In this document: piece by piece, positions 58,193 to 64,000 of the stretch
Position numbering within the stretch: the stretch's first letter is position 1
Layout: each line of letters opens with the position of its first letter
NCBI GenBank assembly: GCA_944472135.2
Contig: CALYDD020000421.1
Coordinates: 114,179-178,178, forward strand
DNA: 64,000 nt
Reading direction: 5' to 3'
From: Trichobilharzia regenti
Taxonomy: Eukaryota; Platyhelminthes; Trematoda; Strigeidida; Schistosomatidae
Program-made: the position numbers and the translations under genes
Notes under the pieces: generated by a model
What the model was told of the DNA's origin: nothing
The model's database searches: none
The model's input: the letters and a program-made list of their open reading frames with translations, nothing else

Positions 58193-60445
58193 ATGACACA
58201 GGCTGGTGAAAGCCTTCGGGAAGCCAGTCAGCCGATGTGCCTTCTTTCGATGAAAGCAAAAGTAAGGATGGGTACCTGGAATGTTCGCACAATGTACGAA
58301 ACTGGAAAGGCTGCCCAGATAGCCGCTGAAATGAGAAGGTACAGAATAGAAGTGTTGGGAATCTGCGAGAGCAGATGGAACGGAACTGGAAGGTGCCAAC
58401 TACCTACTGGAGAGACAGTAATCTATTCCGGCCACCCAGAGGACAACCATGAGCACACCGAGGGAGTGGCCATCATGATGTCACCAACAGCAACCAAAGC
58501 TCTCATGCAGTGGGAACCAATCTCCTCCAGGATAATGACAGCCAGGTTCAACTCAAAAGGAAGGAAAGTTACAGTCATTCAATGTTATGCGCCTACAAAA
58601 GTCTCAGAACAAGAGAAGAAGGAGGCGTTCTACAGACAACTACAAGCAATAATGGACAACGTCCCAAATGGCGACATCAAAATCCTGATGGGCGACATGA
58701 ATGCGAAGCTGGGAGGAGACAACACAGGAAGAGAACTCACCATGGGTCGTGAGGCCCTCGGTGAAATGAACGACAATGGTGAACTCTTCTCAGACTTCTG
58801 CGCCTTCAATGATTTGGTGATTGGTGGTAGTGTGTTCAAACACAAGGATATACACAAGGCGACATGGATTTCACCAGATGGAAACACCAAGAACCAAATA
58901 GACTACATCTCAATCTCAAGAAAGTGGAGACGGAGCCTACTGGACACAAGGTCAAGGAGAGGAGCAGATGTGGGTTCAGACCACTATCTAGTAGAAGGGA
59001 CTTTCAAGGTGAAACTAAAAGCCTCGAGGATAGCTGGGGATAGGCCACAATGCAAGTTCAACACTCAATTACTGAAGGACACAACCACAAAAGACACCTT
59101 CACTGCAACTGTCAGAGCAAAGCAGGAAACACTACGCGACATCACTGAAGAATCATGCGTGGAAGAACATTGGAAGTCTCTGAAGGCGATTCTCAACGAT
59201 ACGTGTTCAACGGTACTAGGAAGAAAGAAGAGACAAGACAAGGAATGGCTCTCAACGGACACTTGGAAATTAATAGAAGAGAGGAGAATGGTGAAAGAGA
59301 AAATGATTCAATGCAAGGACGGACAGGAGGAGGAGACGCTGAGCTCAACTTACACACCACTGGACAAAGAAGTGAAGAGGAGTGCTAGGAAGGATAAAAG
59401 ACAATTCTACGACAATCTAGCTACTGAAGCTGAGAAGGCAGCAGGCAAAAGGGACCTGAGGACACTATATCAGATAACCAAATCTCTATCCGGGAAGAGA
59501 CCAACACAAGCGAAACCTATAAAAGACAGCCAAGGGAAGCCCATTACCAAGGAAGAAAAACAGACTAAACAATGGGCGGATCACTTCAAAGGACTCTTGA
59601 ACCGACCATTACCTGCAACCCGTCCAGAAATACCAACAACAGCGCGCACACAACTGCAAGTTGACACCAATCCTCCAACGAGAGCTGAAGTCTTGAACGC
59701 AATCAAACTTCTGAAAGCTGGAAAAACAGCCGGACCAGATGGAACACCCCCTGAAGCACTGAAAGCAGACCCAGAGACGACAGCAGACATGCTGACTCCA
59801 TTATTGCAAAAGGTCTGGAAGGAGGGGAAGGTGCCTAATGACTGGAGGAAAGGTTACCTCGTGAAACTATCAAAGAAGGGCGACTTAGGACTCTGCAAGA
59901 ACTGGCGAGGAATCATGCTCCTATCGACGCCAAGTAAAATCCTGAGTCGCATCATCCTGGAGAGATTAAAGGACGCACTGGAGACAGAACTCCGACCAGA
60001 ACAAGCTGGATTCAGGAAAGTCGGCAAATCATGTACTGACCAAATTGCAACTCTACGCATCATCATCACAGGAAAAAGCATGGAATGGCAATCAAACCTC
60101 TACCTCAACTTTATAGACTTTGAGAAGGCCTTTGACAGCGTTGATCGTGAAGTAATTTGGAAATTACTCGAGTACTATGGTGTACCCCAAATATTCATCA
60201 ACCTTATTCAACAGCTGTACGACAACGGCACCTGCCAAGTGATCCACAACGGAAGACTCAGCGAGGCGTTTGGAGTAAACACAGGAGTCAGACAAGGGTG
60301 CTTATTATCACCAATGATATTCCTAATTGTGGTGGACTGGATTATGCGTCAGACAGTGGGTGGGAAACGAGAAGACAGGAATATCCTGGACCGACGTGAA
60401 GAACTTAGAAGACCTGGATTTCGCGCGTGGATGATTTATGTTTGA
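58193..60445 (+). pseudogene. RTE endonuclease / reverse transcriptase, frameshifted near the RT active site
   Basis: 750 codons open from ATG 58193. The apurinic-type endonuclease occupies about residues 25-280 with all hallmark motifs: TWNVRT (Asn30), GICESRW (Glu59), QCYAPT, LMGDMNAKLG, ATWISPDG..NQIDYIS and GSDHYLV. RT starts near residue 480 (GPDGTPPEALK, motif A FEKAFDSVDREVIW, motif B GVRQGCLLSPMIF). A frameshift near 60370 and a small indel in the catalytic FADD codons (about 60418-60430) end the frame early. The remaining RT and C-terminus continue in other frames to about 61225, with further shifts near 60655 and 60800. It nicks target DNA and reverse-transcribes its RNA in intact relatives; this copy should make endonuclease but no working RT. 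Confidence 0.9.
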
Positions 60446-61228
60446 TGTCACACACAATCGAAGACTTACAAGCGAAAACCGACAAACTGGTCGAAGAAGC
60501 AGCAAAGACAGGACTCCAGATAAACATAGACAAGACGGAGGTTATGAAAATAACCAACCAACAACAGCAACATCCAGCGTCAATCACCATCAACGGGAGG
60601 GATTTGAAAGAGGTCACTTCATTCACTTATCTAGGGAGCATTGTCTCAACTACGCAGTCGGAACGGACGAGGATGTCAAATCGAGAGAGAATCGGGAAGG
60701 CGAGAAACACATTCATCAGCCTGAAATCAATCTGGAAATCTTCGTCACTCAGCATCACCAACAAAATTCGGATTTTCAATACAAACGTAAAGTCAGTCAG
60801 TTCTTCTATACGGATCAGAAACTTGGCGGGTCACAAAGAATATTTCTAAAAGGCTGCAGACCTTTATCAACAACTGTCTTCGCTCTATACTGAAGATCAG
60901 ATGGCCGGAAAGAATCACCAACAAGGAATTATGGGAACAAACAAAGCAAGAACCAATCGCCCAACAAATATGCAGGAGAAAGTGGAGATGGATCGGACAC
61001 TCGCTGAGGAGACCGCTGGGTGACATCGCGCGCCAAGCCCTCGAGTGGAACCCGAAAGGGAAGCGGCGTGTGGGACGTCCAAGGGTGACATGGAGGAGAT
61101 CGTGTGAAGAGGAGTTGAAAGAAAATGGATTAACATGGAAGCAGGCGAAAAGTATAGCAGAAGACAGAAGAAAATGGAGACGTGCAGTTGAAGCCCTATG
61201 TTCCACTAGGAACCCAAGGGAGCAATAA
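60427..61228 (+). pseudogene. RTE C-terminal region, out of frame
   Basis: Continues the RT after the shift: LCLMSHTIEDLQ, EKTEVMKI-like IDKTEVMKIT, SFTYLGSIVSTT, then shifts near 60655 and 60800. The C-terminal part contains CRRKWRWIGHSLRRP, GRPRVTWRRS and a final NPREQ stop at about 61226, conserved in RTE elements of this type. Confidence 0.8.
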
Positions 61229-61240
61229 TAATAAATAATA

Positions 61241-61254
61241 ATCAATCAATAGTA
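61241..61254 (+). repeat. Target-site duplication, 3' side of the RTE element
   Basis: Identical to 57967-57980. Confidence 0.85.
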
Positions 61255-61820
61255 CGGATGAGTATTGATTGAAATCCCTATTTCCTTGTCAAGCGATTTC
61301 AGCTAAGTTCTACATATGAACCACACAGCATCCTTTTTGTCTCACAACAACTCATTCATTAAGTGATTCAGATTATTTGAATAACAATTTCAGCGATGCA
61401 TTGTGTTTGAAAAAACTACTCAAAATATTATTAGAACATGGAACTTTTTCACTCTACGGTCGCTAAAATAATAAGGAATCAATTACTGTTTTATGATTGT
61501 GTTAATAAACATTGAATCTCCCAATGACTCTCGTTTCTTCACATGAAAGTGGCTGTGAATGTACACAGAACAACCAGTAAGTCACGACAAAGATACTCAT
61601 CATGAGTAAAGTTTGCATGCTTCGATTCTGTTGCTGTAAAATGCCAAATTACAATCGATAGATTAGTTTCGTCTTTGTCTTCTCGTCAATACATTTACGC
61701 TGATTTTTCGTACTACTTCAAACAGCTAAGTAAAGTGTATCATACATGCTCAGAGCAACTCGTCTTACGGTATTATTCGACGCTCCGTGTCATTATTCTA
61801 AAGTCCAACAATTTCTTTTT
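61255..61820. other. Unassigned DNA
   Basis: No gene seen. Confidence 0.35.
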
Positions 61821-62004
61821 CAAATAAAGTATAATTATATTTCAATAGTTTACACACAATGACAAGTTTTGTTAATGCTAATATTTCGAGCAAAATTACT
61901 GCCCGTGTTCACACCCCTGTTGGAATTGTTTTTGCTCGAAATATTACCAATAACTAAAGTTATCATTGTGTGTAAACTATTGAAATATTACTATGCTTTA
62001 TTTG
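61821..62004. mobile_element. Fold-back, MITE-like element
   Basis: Arms of about 75 bp (61821-61895 and 61930-62004) are near-perfect inverted repeats starting CAAATAAAG and containing TTTACACACAATGA, around a 34-bp loop. Non-coding. A partial second copy is at 62600-62716. No clear target-site duplication seen. Confidence 0.7.
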
Positions 62005-62599
62005 ATCTAATCCACAATGCTCAAACTTTTTACTGATATTAACTTCTTTCTCGCTCAGTTTAGTTTGATTATCAGTGTTTCCATTAGAAACCTGTCTCAG
62101 TGTACAATCTCAAGATCCGTTTTCATTATATTCAGAAGAAAAGGGTATGTGTTTTCAGTTTTCAGTTGATATTCACCGCACATACACATTTAATTAATGG
62201 GGATATCATTCCGACCAATGAAATGTCACGCAAACTTAGATAATAAGAGGACATAATGTATGCGAAACGTTTAACGTATTTGTGCAACCCGTTATGGACA
62301 AACTGCACACACATGTCATATCTGTCATACACATTTATATGGGATACAAGAGTATTGGTAATTACAATGTATGTCCGATTGTTAACAGATCAAGGTCACA
62401 CACAGGAGGGGTAGGAAAATCACATAAACTAAAAGGGTAAGAAGAAGGAAAGAAAAAGGGTATGAAAATTTTATTGAGTAAATAACATTTTCCTTCCACA
62501 GTTGGATGCAGGTTCAGAGTAATGAGCAGTAATTTTTAACGTAAAGCAGATTTAAGTCCTTAAGTCGTTAATATCATTAAAATTTTGAGCATTGTTTTG
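62005..62599. other. Unassigned DNA between the two fold-back copies
   Basis: No gene. Confidence 0.35.
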
Positions 62600-62716
62600 T
62601 TCGCAAAACAATTCCAACAGTGATGTGAATACGGGCAGTAATTTCGCTCGAAATATTACCAATAACAAAACTTATCATTGTGTGTAAACTATTGAAATAT
62701 AATTATACTTTTTTTG
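62600..62716 (-). mobile_element. Partial copy of the fold-back element
   Basis: On minus it matches the first arm plus loop of 61821-62004, including the loop segment ACTGCCCGT. The other arm is missing. Confidence 0.65.
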
Positions 62717-63188
62717 GTTAAGATTTCCACGAATTTAAGTATGTGACGCAAACTTATTTCATAGATGAGTTTAAGGGCATTACTGAAATCAACCTGTGAT
62801 GTGCTTTGTGACAGATGATGCTGGACATATATTTCGAGGATTAATTAGAGTATCTGACTAGACAGTGTCAAATTCCTGTGCCAGATCGCCTCAACAATGG
62901 TGTTGGCCAGAGACTCATAATTTATCACTAACTCAGCAGAGCATGGTCGTATTTAGCCTCTTCTAGCGTTTATTTCCTTCTGATATATCACTTGTCTCCT
63001 ATTACTTTTTGTTCGACTTGATACTACTCACCACTAGTAAGTGGTATGAGTTATATTTTTTACTTCATAACCATAATCATGCGCGAAAATTTGAAGACTG
63101 CATAGTGTCATCTAGATCTCGGCGTCATGTGACAGCACAAGCTTCTAAGGAGATGATGGGCGAAATGAAAGTAACTGGAACGTACTCA

Positions 63189-63372
63189 CAGTGCGTCGGT
63201 TGCACAGCGGTTAAGACTCTCACTTGCCATTCACATAGTCCGGGGTTCAGTCTCCTGCCAACCCACACCTGATATCGATGGTCAGCCTGCAAAATTGGGG
63301 CTACCGGTATCGCATGATGCAAATTCCGCAGTTGTACCAAAAAATACGATGTGATATCAGGCTATAATAAAA
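63189..63372 (+). mobile_element. tRNA-derived SINE
   Basis: Same family as 5583-5770: A-box-like TTGCACAGCGG, B box GGGGTTCAGTCTCC, the body ending GGTCAGCCTGCAAAATTGGG, and an A-rich end with AATAAAAAAGG. Confidence 0.75.
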
Positions 63373-63432
63373 AAGGTTATTAAGTGGCACTAAATAATTG
63401 CTCAGTCAATGTACGTATATATGTGATAAAAG

Positions 63433-63544
63433 TTATAAGGGGTAGAGTTGAAGTGGATAAATTACAAACATATGAAAGATTATTCTATAACAAAAATGTT
63501 TTAATATTTTTGTAATTTATCCACTTCAACTCTACCCCTTATAA
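63433..63544. repeat. Perfect 36-bp inverted repeat with a 40-bp loop
   Basis: 63433-63468 and 63509-63544 are exact reverse complements, beginning TTATAAGGGG and ending CCCCTTATAA. The loop is AT-rich. It could be a tiny MITE or a structured RNA source. No target-site duplication seen. Confidence 0.85.
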
Positions 63545-64000
63545 TAAAAAAAGCGAATGATTCACTTCATACACACACTTTAGTCAATAAAATTCTAATT
63601 TCACCTTTTTCTGTGTCACATTCAAGCAACATCCAAATAAATATATAACCGATCAGATATGCATTTCTGATGATTCTGATGATCACGTGAATCAACTGAC
63701 ATAATTTTAGTTGTCTGTATACTGTATTTCATTATTTGGAGTATGATAAACTTTCATACATTTCTTACTTCCTGTGTATTGGATATTACGCGAAACTCAA
63801 ATATTTGGTTAGTTAATCGTTCTCAGTTATCCGTCTAGATTTCTTAAAAGAAATCTCCAACAAACCTCTGTTCATCTGCGCATAATTTCTGTTGACTTTG
63901 CCAGAAATCAGTAAAACCCCGCACACTTGTCAAATAATCTTGCACTGAAGTGAAAACAGAACTTGTTTGACTTACAGTCACATGATCATTGTGCGGGAGA
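63545..64000. other. Unassigned DNA at the window end
   Basis: No gene seen. Confidence 0.35.

Larger units (their letters stand above)
57981..61240 (+). mobile_element. RTE-clade non-LTR retrotransposon (SR2/Perere-3-like), apparently full length
   Basis: 3.26 kb bounded by a 14-bp target-site duplication. It has a 5' UTR of about 210 bp, one long ORF with endonuclease then RT, and a 3' tail of AATAAT-type repeats (61223-61240). Length and layout fit RTE elements. The duplication is perfect, so the insertion is fairly recent, although the RT is already broken. Confidence 0.85.

Overview
The window is eukaryotic, AT-rich and very dense in repeats. Its retroelements point to a blood fluke (Schistosoma or a close schistosomatid). 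They include an RTE-clade non-LTR element of the SR2/Perere-3 kind, a Penelope-like element (PLE) with a GIY-YIG domain, Pao/BEL gag relics, a CR1/jockey-like relic and tRNA-derived SINEs. A pseudogenic piece of 18S rDNA reads like flatworm rDNA. The organism call is an inference from recalled families; no search was run. I see no intact, conventional host protein gene.

Positions 1-32571 form a giant inverted repeat (palindrome). The left arm is 1-13330 (possibly cut by the window edge), the spacer is 13331-19181 and the right arm is 19182-32571 on the opposite strand. Arm coordinates mirror as x + y = 32571 at the outer end, 32520 through most of the arm and about 32513 at the inner end, so only small indels separate them. 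Each arm carries, from outside inward: repeat R1; a fold-back PLE (an inverted 3' piece with a decayed hammerhead ribozyme, then an RT/GIY-YIG frame); about 1.4 kb of unassigned DNA; a SINE; repeat R2 holding a minimal LTR retrotransposon; a second R1; and a 5' fragment of 18S rDNA between two 342-bp direct repeats. The spacer holds rearranged, more diverged R1, R2 and RTE pieces.

From 32.6 to 50 kb there is a graveyard of older elements: a Pao-type gag fragment, a second PLE relic followed by a well-formed hammerhead ribozyme near 35.1 kb, a CR1/jockey-like RT on the minus strand, an R2 copy without the LTR element (39.6-42.5 kb), and a broken RTE copy split by a Pao-type gag relic (45-48.9 kb).

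From 50 to 58 kb the sequence is mostly unassigned. It contains a diverged inverted duplication (about 52.3-53.1 and 54.5-55.1 kb). One side has a signal-peptide-like first exon with a consensus splice donor; the other side has the same exon broken by a stop.

From 58 to 61.3 kb lies an RTE element that looks full length, with a 14-bp target-site duplication, an intact endonuclease part and a frameshifted reverse transcriptase. The last 2.7 kb hold a fold-back MITE-like element and a partial second copy, a SINE, and a perfect 36-bp inverted repeat.
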